The notes: generated by a model not told the origin, from the letters alone. A DNA stretch of 32,133 nucleotides from Acetobacter conturbans (GCF_011516755.1 NZ_WOSY01000023.1:1-32133), one strand, 5' to 3'; positions 15,627-24,172 are shown, counted from the stretch's first letter. Numbers and translations: made by a program.

Positions 15627-16917
15627 AACCGCCTCCGACCGGATCACCCTGAAACAGGACACAGCACGCGAGTCCGGAGCACACCTGAAAACCCGAAGCC
15701 CCGTCCCGATCCGTTACATCATTCTCGGCCTCCTGATCGCCGCGGGCTGCATCAGCTACATCGACCGCACCGCCATGGCAGCGGCCAACGTCGATATCGC
15801 CCGCGAATTCGGCCTGTCCTTCACAGAACTCGGCGTCCTCCTTTCCTCCTTCGCCTCCGTCTATCTGGTCTGCCAGATCCCCGCCGGTCTGCTCGCAGAC
15901 CGCGCCGGCGGACGCTGGCTTCTGTTTTCCTGCCTGCTGCTGTGGAGCGTCGCACAGTGGCTCTCCGCCCTGGCCGGAAGCGTTCACGGCCTGCTCGTCG
16001 CGCGCTGCCTGCTCGGCGTCAGCGAAGCACCCGTGTTCCTCATCGGCACACGCCTCGTCACCCGGTATTTCGAACCCGCCCGGCGCGCCACCCCCATCGC
16101 CTTCCTGAACGCCTCCTCCTCACTGGGTCAGGTCATCGGTCCGATGATGCTCGGCGCCGTCTCCGGAGCCTTCGGCTGGCGCGCCATGTTCGCCTTCGTC
16201 GGCAGCCTGAGCGCGGGCCTGGCTCTCCTGTGGATCAGCATTTATCGTAACCCGAAAGCAACCGGTTCTGAACCCGAACAACCGGAACCACCCCGCGCGG
16301 AAAAGGTGATTCACGAACTCCGCCGCCTGCTCTCCTTCCGCACAAGCTGGGCTCTGGCCGGCGGCTTCGTCGGCGTCATTTACCTGCAATGGCTCTACGC
16401 CGCCTGGCTGCCCACGTATTTCCAGACCGCCCGCCACTTCACCGTCTCTCAGGCCGGTTACCTTTCCTCGGTTCCGCAATTCGCCGGCTTCATCGGTGGT
16501 CTCGCCGGCGGCATCGTGACAGACCGCCTCGCCCGACGCGGCTGGACACCGGCCCGCGCCTGCCGCACCCCGCTGGTGGCCGCACTGCTCGTAGCCGCCG
16601 TAACCACCATGCTGGTCCCCTTCTGCGCCACAACAACACTGGCCGTCATTGTCATGTCGGTGTCCCTGTTCGCAACAGGCATCGCCATGACCAGCGGCTG
16701 GACACTCGGAACCGTCCTGATCGACGAAGGATCAGTCGCCACACTGGAAGCCATCCAGAACATGGGTGGCTCTCTGGGAGCAGTCATGGCCCCGGTTCTG
16801 ACAGGAGCCGCTCTCCAGCACTCCGGCTCTTTCACGCTCGCAATGGCCATCGCAGGCGTCATCACTCTCGGGTCAGCCGCCTTATACCGGATCGGAACAC
16901 GCACGCGAATTTCGTAA
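15613..16917 (+). CDS. MFS transporter, anion:cation symporter (ACS/phthalate-hexuronate) type
   Basis: A 434-residue inner-membrane protein with about twelve hydrophobic helices. After a charged N-terminus it shows the ACS signature around TM1 (ISYIDRTAMAAANVDIAREF) and TM2-loop LLADRAGGRW; TM4 begins ARCLLGVSEAPVF and TM5 has NASSSLGQVIGPM. The second-half loop is IVTDRLARRGW. ACS members import organic anions such as hexonates, galactarate or tartrate with protons, which suits the diet of acetic acid bacteria; the actual substrate is unknown. The start is GTG at 15613, overlapping the preceding ORF; later starts would leave the N-terminal tail shorter without losing TM1. Confidence 0.85.
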   Translation: MSVSETASDRITLKQDTARESGAHLKTRSPVPIRYIILGLLIAAGCISYIDRTAMAAANVDIAREFGLSFTELGVLLSSFASVYLVCQIPAGLLADRAGGRWLLFSCLLLWSVAQWLSALAGSVHGLLVARCLLGVSEAPVFLIGTRLVTRYFEPARRATPIAFLNASSSLGQVIGPMMLGAVSGAFGWRAMFAFVGSLSAGLALLWISIYRNPKATGSEPEQPEPPRAEKVIHELRRLLSFRTSWALAGGFVGVIYLQWLYAAWLPTYFQTARHFTVSQAGYLSSVPQFAGFIGGLAGGIVTDRLARRGWTPARACRTPLVAALLVAAVTTMLVPFCATTTLAVIVMSVSLFATGIAMTSGWTLGTVLIDEGSVATLEAIQNMGGSLGAVMAPVLTGAALQHSGSFTLAMAIAGVITLGSAALYRIGTRTRIS

Positions 16918-16977
16918 CATCCACGATATATCAAAGTGTCCTGCGAAAAGTCTGACATGTTGTTCCGTCAGAGAGAA

Positions 16978-17130
16978 AATCCGGGCTCTGCCCGAACCCG
17001 GCAAAGGCTCCCTTTGCAAACCATTTTATTAACAGATCGGGGTGAAGGGGTCCGCGACCCCTTCCGCGTCCGGGCAGAGCCCGGACACTCTCATCGACAG
17101 GTCAAAGGCCAGCCTCCGTCGACGGCCTTC
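16978..17130 (+). repeat. Multi-hairpin intergenic repeat, copy F (partial, rearranged)
   Basis: It includes CCGGGCTCTGCCCG, GCAAAGGCTCCCTTTGC, GGGGTCCGCGACCCC and TCCGGGCAGAGCCCGGA, ending in ACAGGTCAAAGGCCAG. The third hairpin has the GTC/GAC pairing instead of GCC/GGT seen in copy A, a compensatory change. Clear terminal repeats are missing. Confidence 0.65.
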
Positions 17131-17169
17131 GCTGCAATATCCAGACATCAGTGGCCCACCGAAACCGGA

Positions 17170-17826
17170 TTACTCCCCCTTATCTTCCCGTTCACCCCGG
17201 CCAACACTCTCAAGTTTCCCGGGATCAAGCGGACGCTGAAGCTCCCGTGCAATCTCAAAAGGCCCGGTCAGCCACAATTCAAACTCCTCCGGCTCAGTCA
17301 GGATCACCGGCATCGCCTTCGGGTGGACAGGTGCCACAACCGCATTCGCCTCCGTCGTCAGAAAACCGAACAGATCAGCCGTCACCTCGCCTTCCTTAAC
17401 TTTCCGGACAGACGTCCAGCTTGTCCATATCCCCGCGAAGAAACAAAGCGGCCGCTCCGGCCCGTCCGCAAACCACACCGGGCGTATGCTCCCGTCCGGA
17501 AGATGTTCCATCTCGGAAAACGACGTAAACGGCACCAGACAACGATGTTCGATGCCAAGCCAGCGCCGCCAGTGAGCCGAGGACAAATTGCGAATATTCG
17601 TCACTCCCCGGTCCACCTTGTGACCACGCAGCGCAAACGCGGGTGACGGCATCCCCCACCGCGCCAGAGTCAACTCGCGTCCTTCAGCTCCCTGCCTGAC
17701 AACCGGAGCTGCCGTATCCGGCCAGATCGCCGGCATCGACGGAAGATTGCCGGTGCGATCCACCAGAGCGCGTGCCCGTCTCCTGATCGCCTCCTGTGGC
17801 GCCGTCATGCTGTAGAGATTGCACAT
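17170..17826 (-). CDS. yedK: SRAP-domain (SOS response-associated) protein, YedK/HMCES family
   Basis: A 218-residue protein beginning MCNLYSM. Removing Met exposes Cys2, the residue that forms a covalent thiazolidine link with abasic sites in single-stranded DNA, protecting replication forks. Family blocks follow: VTNIRNLSS (ssDNA-binding Asn/Arg), RCLVPFTSFSEME (with the Glu), PLCFFAGIWTSW, and HPKAMPVILT with the active-site His. The usual CLVPADGFYEW is altered to CLVPFTSFSEM but keeps the acidic residue. Length is normal. The gene is oriented against the preceding transporter (convergent), with repeat copy F between them. Confidence 0.9.
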   Translation of the reverse strand: MCNLYSMTAPQEAIRRRARALVDRTGNLPSMPAIWPDTAAPVVRQGAEGRELTLARWGMPSPAFALRGHKVDRGVTNIRNLSSAHWRRWLGIEHRCLVPFTSFSEMEHLPDGSIRPVWFADGPERPLCFFAGIWTSWTSVRKVKEGEVTADLFGFLTTEANAVVAPVHPKAMPVILTEPEEFELWLTGPFEIARELQRPLDPGKLESVGRGEREDKGE

Positions 17827-18027
17827 GGTCGGTTTTGTCCCGAATTATTGTCTTCAAAATGCAGACAACACGATTGCTTATAGCACAATACCAGTCATTC
17901 ATGGGCAAAGACACGCCATCAACCGACAAAGAGAGGACGATTAAAGGCATCGGTGTAGTGACAGCCGCTCCTTTTGTTGCGACGAACTTCCATCGTCCGG
18001 AATGAACGCCAGTGGCTGCAAAGACTG

Positions 18028-18234
18028 ATACCAGAGGTTGAGAAGACTGACCTGTGGTTGAAAGTATCCGGGCTCTGCCCGGACCCGGCAGGGACCGCAG
18101 GCCCCTGCACCCCGGTTTGCTGATCATAAATGATTTTCAAAAGTCTGCGACCTTTGGTGGGTTCCAGGGCAAAGCCCTGCCAGTCCTGCACCAGTCAGTC
18201 GCACACAACTCAAAAGCCAGACTCTCTGCTATAA
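18028..18234 (-). repeat. Multi-hairpin intergenic repeat, copy G
   Basis: Inverted full-length copy starting ATACCAGAGGTTGAG and ending ACTCTCTGCTATAA. The hairpin nearest the centre is AAAGTC-TGC-GACCTTT rather than AAAGGC-TC-GCCTTT. Confidence 0.8.
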
Positions 18235-18244
18235 CAGGACGCCT

Positions 18245-20722
18245 TCAGAAATCAGCACTCACAGTTCCAAAGAATTGCCGGGGCGCTCCCATAAGAAAGT
18301 AATTATAACCCGTATTCGTAAAATTGTTGCCCAGTTCGCTCGTCGTCGCCACATAAGTCTTGTTGAACAGATTGTAGATATTAAAGCTGACCGTAAAATT
18401 CTTCATGAAACTGTAAGACCCGAAATTATACCGCCCCCCGAAATTCGCCTGAAAATATCCCGGAACATGCAGATCATTGGTATAGGTGAGCTCCCGGCTG
18501 GACAAATAATTCCCATCCAGATGCACATTCAGATGCCGCCAGTCATAAGCAATACTGCCCTTATACATCATGGTCGGGTAATTCGGCACCAGCTTGCCTC
18601 GCGTCGGCTCAGGGCCGGAAGACGTGACGACATTCTGATCATACGTGGAGTGAGCATAGGAAAATGAATTATAAAGCGTCAGTCCCTGAACCGGATGCGC
18701 CGTCATGCTCACCTCAGCCCCGTTCGTCGTCACCCCGCCCACATTCTGCACAGCCGTAATCGGATTGATCCCGGAACCACTCGAAATCAGCTGCAACCGA
18801 TTGGAGAAATTTACCCGGTAAAGCGACACAAGAGCACTCAGCTTCGGCGTCACATACCGATACCCAAGCTCATAAACCCAGTCCGTCTCCGGCTTCAGAG
18901 ACCCTTTCGTGCTCTGAAACGCCGTCTGAGAAGATGTCCACGGCGTCGCGGAAACATTGGTGTTGTACCCGTCCTGCGGATACGCCCGCATATTATGCGA
19001 CACATCGAAAAACGCTTCATGATGCGGCAAAAACCGCCAGTTGGCGGAAACCTGAGGCAGAAACGCATCAGACGCCGTCAGATGCCCCTGCGCCACCTGG
19101 TTCCCACCATTCAGTGCCGCATCCTGTGTCGGAACATGGTTCCCCGCCGAAACAACCATGGATTTGAAACCGGCATTGACGGTCAGATTACGCGTAATCC
19201 GGAACGTATCCTGCAAATGGAACGTAAACGTGTTGGTATGGAAAACTTCCTGCCAGGGATTGGCAAAAACATTTCCCGGAAAACCATCTGTCGGATTGCC
19301 CGGCGTGCCCTCTCCCGACAACGGGACTTCAGAGAAATAACGCCCCTCGGTAAACTGCCCGTATTCATACCAGACACCGGCATTGATCGTGTGGCGCGCG
19401 ATTTTGTAGGTCAGCGCCGTTGTAAACCCGCCCCGTTCAATACCCGGATTCTGAATCCGCTGTGACAGCGGCGCCCCGTTCGGAGACGGCATATACGGCG
19501 TCGTCCACGTGCTGTAGCCACTATCCCCGTGACCATAAACCGTCGTCGCCCAGTTCAGAGCCGATGTCAGGTTTTCATTCAGCGTGATCCCGCCAAGATA
19601 ATCCACCCGGTTCGCCGTTCCGGCATAATACGATGCATCCAGCGGATCAGCGGCTTTTTCATAGCCTGCCGGATAGATCCCCTGCGCGGCATGATAGGCA
19701 GCCGTATAATTCGGATAGTAATTGGCAAGATTCGGTCCGAATACATGAAGATTATCCATCGTCATGTCCTGGTAATCGAACTGCTGTGTCGAACTCCAGT
19801 CGAAGAACATTTTGAGCGATGATTCATGCGCCAGAGGCTGAACGAATTTCGCGTTGACCTGATCCGAGTAGTCGTAACCATGGCCTTTCCACAGATCCAT
19901 ATCCGTCCGGGCATACGAGACGTAAAAACGTGAGCCGGTCCGGTTCAGATCGCCACTGTTAAGACGAATGAATGTGCGAAACGTCGCATTGCTCCCAAAG
20001 GTCTGCTCAACCGTCCCGCCACGCTCATGCGACGGATCAATGGACCGGAACTGGATCGCGCCGCCAAGATTGCTGCTGGACGCGACATCAATCGCGCCCG
20101 CTCCCTGCGAAACATCCACTCCGGCAACGTTATCCGTGCTGAGCGCCCGCGTAATACTGAGGCCATTATAGTTATTGAACTGCTGATCCCCGAGCGGAAT
20201 CCCGTCCAGGGTAAAACCAAGCTGAGCCTGTGAGAAACCCCGCATAAACAGTGTGCTGGAATACTCGTATGCACCAAACGGATCAGCCGACTGATACAGC
20301 ACGCCCGGAAGCTGACTGAGCACCTTCATCGGAGAGGTTCCGGGCACGCTCTGACGCATCATGGTGGACGTTACACTCGTCATCTGCCGCGTGGAGCCAT
20401 GCCCGAAAATTGAAATCTCTTCTTTCGCCGCCGCCGGCACCGCAACGGCCCGCGCACGCGCGCCGGAACTCCCCGATTTTGAGGAAACCGGCTTCGCCGA
20501 TACGACCGGCTTTCTGACAGGATGAGTCACAGACGATGCCGGCCCTCCTGCGCCGGAAGGCCCGGAGCCGATTGGTGCCGCATGCGCCGGCAAGGCACCG
20601 ATCATGAGCGTCGAGGTGAGCAGGACCGAACGTGGCGTGTTGATAAAGACCAGCCGCGTGCAGCGAGCGTTTCGCTGACGGGATGCCACTATGACACCGG
20701 AGAGACTGTTCCTGGCCCGCAT
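18245..20722 (-). CDS. TonB-dependent outer-membrane receptor
   Basis: An 825-residue receptor that would import a siderophore or other large ligand using TonB energy. The ATG at 20722 follows a GGTGGA site and begins a long export signal (MRARNSLSG..., hydrophobic VLLTSTLMIGALP, cleavage after PAHA); the frame continues upstream only into repeat copy H. After a Ser/Pro/Ala-rich linker comes a TonB-box-like EEISIFGHG, then the plug: KVLSQLPGVLYQSAD, LFMRGFSQAQLGFTLDGIPL, SQGAGAIDVASSSNLGGAIQF. The remaining ~600 residues form the barrel, ending ...FFGTVSADF with C-terminal Phe. No ferric regulator or TonB-system gene is adjacent, and the ligand is not predictable from sequence. Confidence 0.92.
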   Translation of the reverse strand: MRARNSLSGVIVASRQRNARCTRLVFINTPRSVLLTSTLMIGALPAHAAPIGSGPSGAGGPASSVTHPVRKPVVSAKPVSSKSGSSGARARAVAVPAAAKEEISIFGHGSTRQMTSVTSTMMRQSVPGTSPMKVLSQLPGVLYQSADPFGAYEYSSTLFMRGFSQAQLGFTLDGIPLGDQQFNNYNGLSITRALSTDNVAGVDVSQGAGAIDVASSSNLGGAIQFRSIDPSHERGGTVEQTFGSNATFRTFIRLNSGDLNRTGSRFYVSYARTDMDLWKGHGYDYSDQVNAKFVQPLAHESSLKMFFDWSSTQQFDYQDMTMDNLHVFGPNLANYYPNYTAAYHAAQGIYPAGYEKAADPLDASYYAGTANRVDYLGGITLNENLTSALNWATTVYGHGDSGYSTWTTPYMPSPNGAPLSQRIQNPGIERGGFTTALTYKIARHTINAGVWYEYGQFTEGRYFSEVPLSGEGTPGNPTDGFPGNVFANPWQEVFHTNTFTFHLQDTFRITRNLTVNAGFKSMVVSAGNHVPTQDAALNGGNQVAQGHLTASDAFLPQVSANWRFLPHHEAFFDVSHNMRAYPQDGYNTNVSATPWTSSQTAFQSTKGSLKPETDWVYELGYRYVTPKLSALVSLYRVNFSNRLQLISSGSGINPITAVQNVGGVTTNGAEVSMTAHPVQGLTLYNSFSYAHSTYDQNVVTSSGPEPTRGKLVPNYPTMMYKGSIAYDWRHLNVHLDGNYLSSRELTYTNDLHVPGYFQANFGGRYNFGSYSFMKNFTVSFNIYNLFNKTYVATTSELGNNFTNTGYNYFLMGAPRQFFGTVSADF

Positions 20723-20745
20723 AATTCCACCATTGTTTTTCGATA

Positions 20746-20952
20746 TTACACCAGAGGTTGAGAAGGCTGACCTGTCGATGAGAGCATCCGGGCTCAGCCC
20801 GGAGCCGGCAGGGACTGCAGGCCCCTGCACCCCGGTTTGCTGATCATAAAACGGTTTGCAAAGGCGAGCCTTTACCGGGTTCCAGGGCAAAGCCCTGCAA
20901 GCCCCACACCCATCCACCTCACACAGGTCATAGGCCAGACCCTCTGGTATTA
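20746..20952 (-). repeat. Multi-hairpin intergenic repeat, copy H
   Basis: Complete inverted copy (207 bp) running from TTACACCAGAGG to CCTCTGGTATTA, with all four hairpins. It sits directly upstream of the TonB receptor gene, between that gene and its upstream neighbour, so the receptor promoter must lie within or right beside it. Confidence 0.85.
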
Positions 20953-21226
20953 TTGGGCATTTTCGGGGTCAGAAAGATTTACGTCGCCTCCCAGCCCGTC
21001 CTGAAACGTCTTCAAAATTCGAGGATGACTTCCAACCGCTGAAGCTCAACCATGCTACATCCTCGAAAAAGCTGGAATCATGGTTCGACCAGAGGGTCGA
21101 GGCTATTATGCAGCCCCGACGAAAGCGCAGCGAGCAATGGAATAAAAAGCATAATGCTGAAAAAGATATTTCCTATCAGCAAACCGATCGGCTCTCCGCT
21201 TTGTTCACCAAGAAGTCAGTATCATG
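20953..21226 (+). other. Possible 3' remnant of an unknown gene
   Basis: One plus-strand frame stays open from inside copy H to a TGA at about 21226 and reads protein-like at its end (LESWFDQRVEAIMQPRRKRS, then a Lys-rich segment ending LSALFTKKSVS). It has no plausible start other than an internal ATG. It may be the tail of a gene whose front was lost, or chance. No function proposed. Confidence 0.25.
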
Positions 21227-21258
21227 ACAATAATACAAAAAATTATAACGTAATAAAT

Positions 21259-21298
21259 ATATACAAAGCCCGATTATTTATTTACGGACTTTGTATAT
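21259..21298. terminator. Long hairpin between the receptor side and the DUF262-HEPN cassette
   Basis: ATATACAAAGCCCG pairs with CGGACTTTGTATAT (one mismatch) across a 12-base loop in very AT-rich DNA. It lies just after the end of the minus-strand HEPN gene, and the minus strand continues into a T-rich run, so it probably ends transcription of that cassette. Confidence 0.6.
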
Positions 21299-21315
21299 TA
21301 TAAATAGCTTAACAG

Positions 21316-22125
21316 CTACGCTCTGTAATAAGATCCTATTTTCCCACAAGCATAAATCATAATACCAGTTATCATTATTTCTACTTTATTTATATCACGC
21401 TCTAAATTTACTGTGGATTCAGTATTTTCAAGCGTTGAACCATGAGCAATTTTGTGACGCCTTCTAAGCATATCCTCAATAAAAGTGGCCCAAAGAGCAT
21501 CTGTAGCATATGGATCGCCTTTATTTGGAGGCTCCTTGAAGTCAGAATTTGAATAGGCTTGGTAAGGCCAAGAATAAACTTTACTGTAACTAGATTTACA
21601 TTTTCTCAATAACTTATAGGCAGATGATGCTGACCCAGAAAATATCTGATGATAAAAGTCCGAACTTAGTGATGAGACAATTTTATTTATTCCAATGGGA
21701 GTAAAATATTTATCTATACTACTCACGGTTGGATTCCCCATATTTTCTTTTATAGGCAAAAAATCAAAATCTATAGGTACACTATTTATTGTGAAAAATT
21801 CTTTTATTTTATTTGTACGTTTTTCAATATCACATTTTGGAACCCCGTCATAATGAGATATTCTATAAGAGAAATCTCTTTTCATACTTTCGGGCATTCG
21901 AGAAAAATCTCTAACAAAATAATTAAGGTCGGCGCAAATAGACGAGACAACATCTTTTAGAAAGCCCTCTACATGTGAAACTAACAGTACACTAGCAGAT
22001 CGGCAGAGAGCATCACGAAATTCCGGATCTGTTTCGTTGCAAAGCTCTGCCTTCTCTACTAGTTTACGTACTTCACCCATCCTCTGAGGAAGAGTAATAG
22101 CAACTTCAAATACAGCGGTGCTCAT
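21316..22125 (-). CDS. HEPN-domain RNase-like protein, MAE_28990/MAE_18760 type
   Basis: A 269-residue soluble, helical protein. The N-terminal part resembles MAE_28990-type HEPN proteins (helix with LVEKAELC, then LLVSHVEGFLKDVV). The hallmark R-x4-H motif is at Arg223-His228 in RRRHKIAHGS, the catalytic signature of HEPN ribonucleases and toxins. The start overlaps the DUF262 stop by one base (TAATG), so the two are made together. DUF262 and this HEPN type are known to neighbour each other in other genomes, suggesting a defence or toxin-antitoxin-like role, with this protein as the RNA-cutting effector. The gene is clearly AT-richer than the backbone, indicating recent transfer. Confidence 0.8.
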   Translation of the reverse strand: MSTAVFEVAITLPQRMGEVRKLVEKAELCNETDPEFRDALCRSASVLLVSHVEGFLKDVVSSICADLNYFVRDFSRMPESMKRDFSYRISHYDGVPKCDIEKRTNKIKEFFTINSVPIDFDFLPIKENMGNPTVSSIDKYFTPIGINKIVSSLSSDFYHQIFSGSASSAYKLLRKCKSSYSKVYSWPYQAYSNSDFKEPPNKGDPYATDALWATFIEDMLRRRHKIAHGSTLENTESTVNLERDINKVEIMITGIMIYACGKIGSYYRA

Positions 22126-23276
22126 TACGAAAGATCTTCAATAACTTTATTAATACGAGTTCGTATTTTTCCTAAATCATTTACACTTCCAGAAACTGCA
22201 TCAAAAAAATCATCGTCTTCGAACAAAGACAACCTTTGCTTATCAGTCAGAATACTAATGTTTTTAAAGTTAAATCCTCCTGATGTGTATTTTTTTTCTT
22301 CCAAATTAGAAACGTTGTTTTTATCACTAAATGCTATGAGAATTGCATCGTAAACGGCAGCGTTAAACGTAGACATACGCTTCACGGACACACCGTTTTC
22401 AACCTTATGTTTGGAAAAAGCATATGGGCCAAGAAACTTTCTAATTGCTGAAATACAAAATTTGAAGTCCTCACCCATATTGAAAATATCTTCAGAAGAA
22501 AATCCATTAAACTCCGTCATTTTCTCTGTAAGGAAATCTTTAAAACCAAGTTTTCTTGGCTCTTTATAACCCCCATTTCGCAAAGCAAAATAACGCAGAA
22601 CTAACTCAACATCTTCCATTTTTCGAATTTTAGGATTATCATCTAATTCTTTATCCGATATCTGCAAAAGCTGACGAAAATCAGAATAAGTAGAAAGCTT
22701 TTTAATCAGGTCATTGAAAGCCCCTCTGACAACAGCATTGCGCAATTCTTGCGGTTCAAGCTTTACTGACCCTGTATTTAACCTTTCAAATATATCATAT
22801 TTAACTTGCGGATCCACCGTGGAGTCAATTCTCAGGCACCGAACAGTCCGATCGTCAAGCCTTCGAGTAAGAAATGGCGGTAAATCCGATAATGCTGCGC
22901 CGTTCAACTCGTCTAAAATTTCCAGTCCTGAAAGTATCAAGCTTCCTGTCATAAAATCGCGAATAGCTGTTAGTCTTTGCTGTCCATCGATCACAGTATA
23001 CCGTGGAGTTCTATCTAACAATTCGTCATCCACGTCGATATCTTGGGATATAAAAACAATTGGAATTGGAATATTTAAAAGTAAACTTTCAATTAACCGA
23101 GAAGAAACATCATTAGGCCAACGATGCCTTCTTTGATAATCTGGGTTTAATTTTATAGTATTATTATTTATTCTCTTGACGAGAGTTTCAAGATCATATT
23201 CAATATCTTGAGTTTTTACTGTTCTTTCTCTGGCTTTTTCCTGAAGAGAATTCAAACTACTTTTAAGATTTTTCAA
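22125..23276 (-). CDS. DUF262 (ParB/Srx-fold, GmrS-like) protein
   Basis: About 383 residues. It shows the DUF262 core: an early PDYQRRHRWP block (around residues 45-54), DGQQRLTAIRDF (about 97-108, the nucleotide-contacting DGQQR motif), and IFERLNTGSVKLEPQELRNA (about 162-181). The C-terminal DUF1524 HNH nuclease of full GmrSD enzymes is absent; the tail is a helical region of unknown role. The DUF262 fold hydrolyses nucleotides and may act as sensor or switch for the downstream HEPN protein. TTG at 23276 is preferred: GAGGG lies seven bases before it and a TATAAT box just upstream; an in-frame TTG at 23294 lacks a ribosome site. AT-rich, like its partner. Confidence 0.8.
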   Translation of the reverse strand: MKNLKSSLNSLQEKARERTVKTQDIEYDLETLVKRINNNTIKLNPDYQRRHRWPNDVSSRLIESLLLNIPIPIVFISQDIDVDDELLDRTPRYTVIDGQQRLTAIRDFMTGSLILSGLEILDELNGAALSDLPPFLTRRLDDRTVRCLRIDSTVDPQVKYDIFERLNTGSVKLEPQELRNAVVRGAFNDLIKKLSTYSDFRQLLQISDKELDDNPKIRKMEDVELVLRYFALRNGGYKEPRKLGFKDFLTEKMTEFNGFSSEDIFNMGEDFKFCISAIRKFLGPYAFSKHKVENGVSVKRMSTFNAAVYDAILIAFSDKNNVSNLEEKKYTSGGFNFKNISILTDKQRLSLFEDDDFFDAVSGSVNDLGKIRTRINKVIEDLS

Positions 23277-23297
23277 GACAAAACCCTCAATCAAATC

Positions 23298-23303
23298 ATT
23301 ATA
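23298..23303 (-). promoter_or_regulatory. Consensus -10 box for the DUF262-HEPN operon
   Basis: A perfect TATAAT on the minus strand would start transcription near 23291, three bases before the GAGGG ribosome site of the DUF262 start chosen here. No good -35 hexamer was found at 16-18 bp spacing. Confidence 0.4.
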
Positions 23304-23309
23304 AAGCTT

Positions 23310-23564
23310 TTAACAAAATATACCATACCATGTAAAAATACGTTTATATAGAGCGTTTTCCTCTCGATCTGGCTCATATCCTGCGGTGGTGAAGAAGTTT
23401 TCGCATTCTGTCGGTAAGAGCTGATCGATCAGTGTGCCGATCCTGTCCCACAGAGCGGCGCATGTCAGTTCTGCGGCTTCGATTGCAGCCTGAACGCCGG
23501 GGCCTTTGTGGGAGCCGAGATTGTCCATGATGACGATGTCGCCTGACCGCAGGTGATGCAGCAA
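23310..23564 (-). pseudogene. IS630-family transposase remnant with internal deletion
   Basis: The fragment opens with the second Asp region of IS630-type DDE transposases (GDIVIMDNLGSHKGPGVQAA) and closes with their C-terminal block (LWDRIGTLIDQLLPTECENF, then TTAGYEPD). The stretch that normally lies between them, including the PPYSPDFNPIE motif with the catalytic Glu, is missing: AIEAAE runs straight into LTCAALWD. Sequence upstream of the GDIVIMD strand is also gone. The last residues read past the family end into AT-rich flank, so the IS edge is near 23345. It cannot code for an active enzyme. It marks the border of the DUF262-HEPN cassette. Confidence 0.85.
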
Positions 23565-23745
23565 TCAGAAGTCTGGAAAGGATATCGACGGATAACGAGA
23601 ACTATTGCCGACCGTCCGCTTTCCGGAAACTTGAACGGCTCCACTTATGACCGACATGAGGGCGACTGCTGCCTGTCCGCTCTGCTTCTGCTATGCCGAC
23701 AGGCAGATTGCTGCAGGAATTGTCCATAACGCTTCGCCGTCAATC

Positions 23746-24108
23746 TCAATCAGCAGCTGTGTTCCGCTGGACAGAATGCGCATACCGATCCCCCCACTTC
23801 TTGAGCGCCTGAATAACTGGCTTCAGCGTCTTTCCCAGCTCGGTCAGGGCGTAGTCCACATGCGGTGGCACCTCGGGAAAAACGGTGCGTGACACCAGTC
23901 CGTCTGCCTCGAGTTCGCGCAACTGATTGGTCAGCATCCGCTGCGTGACGTTGGGAAGGCGACGGCGCAGTTCGCCGAACCGCAGCACTCCGTCCTCGAA
24001 CAGGTGATACAGGATCAACGCCTTCCACTTCCCGCCAAACAGTTCCAGCGTGGCTTCCACCGTGCAACCGGGGCTACAGGCCAGCGTGGTGTGACGAATG
24101 CGGGGCAT
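23746..24108 (-). CDS. HxlR-family winged-helix transcriptional regulator
   Basis: A 120-residue regulator with the complete HxlR fold: CSPGCTVEATLELFGGKWKALIL (split Cys residues and first helix), YHLFEDGVLRFGELRRRLPN, the recognition helix TQRMLTNQLRELEADGLVSR, the wing FPEVPPHVDYALTELGK, and a C-terminal dimerisation helix. Two cysteines in CSPGC could sense electrophiles or redox change, as in HypR/YodB-type members. It is divergent from the ene-reductase gene, with a palindrome-rich 115-bp shared promoter region, the usual arrangement for HxlR repressors controlling the neighbouring detoxification gene and themselves. Confidence 0.9.
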   Translation of the reverse strand: MPRIRHTTLACSPGCTVEATLELFGGKWKALILYHLFEDGVLRFGELRRRLPNVTQRMLTNQLRELEADGLVSRTVFPEVPPHVDYALTELGKTLKPVIQALKKWGDRYAHSVQRNTAAD

Positions 24109-24130
24109 GGTATCATTCCTGACACTAGTG

Positions 24131-24160
24131 GCGGTTTATGTGCGTTCTTGCGCACACCGC
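24131..24160. promoter_or_regulatory. Dyad in the HxlR/ene-reductase promoter region
   Basis: TGTGCG and CGCACA arms with a six-base centre, extended by outer GCGG/CCGC. It lies about 25 bp from the regulator start and may be one operator for the HxlR protein. Confidence 0.45.
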
Positions 24161-24172
24161 AGGCTGGGTCAA

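Noticed and set aside
18695..19465. Plus-strand ORF of 256 codons opposite the TonB receptor
   Set aside because: Arg/His/Ile-rich antisense reading of a beta-barrel gene; no start signal or known motif.
20746..20917. N-terminal extension of the TonB receptor reading through repeat copy H
   Set aside because: The extra 65 residues are a translation of the repeat and would hide the signal peptide; the ATG at 20722 is better.
21259..21298. An attachment site for the DUF262-HEPN cassette
   Set aside because: The hairpin is inverted rather than direct, no matching copy appears on the other side near 23310, and there is no integrase or tRNA gene.
23647..23745. Coding sequence at the 3' side of the HxlR gene
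   Set aside because: Open frames are short and Cys/Pro-rich with no homology; probably non-coding flank.
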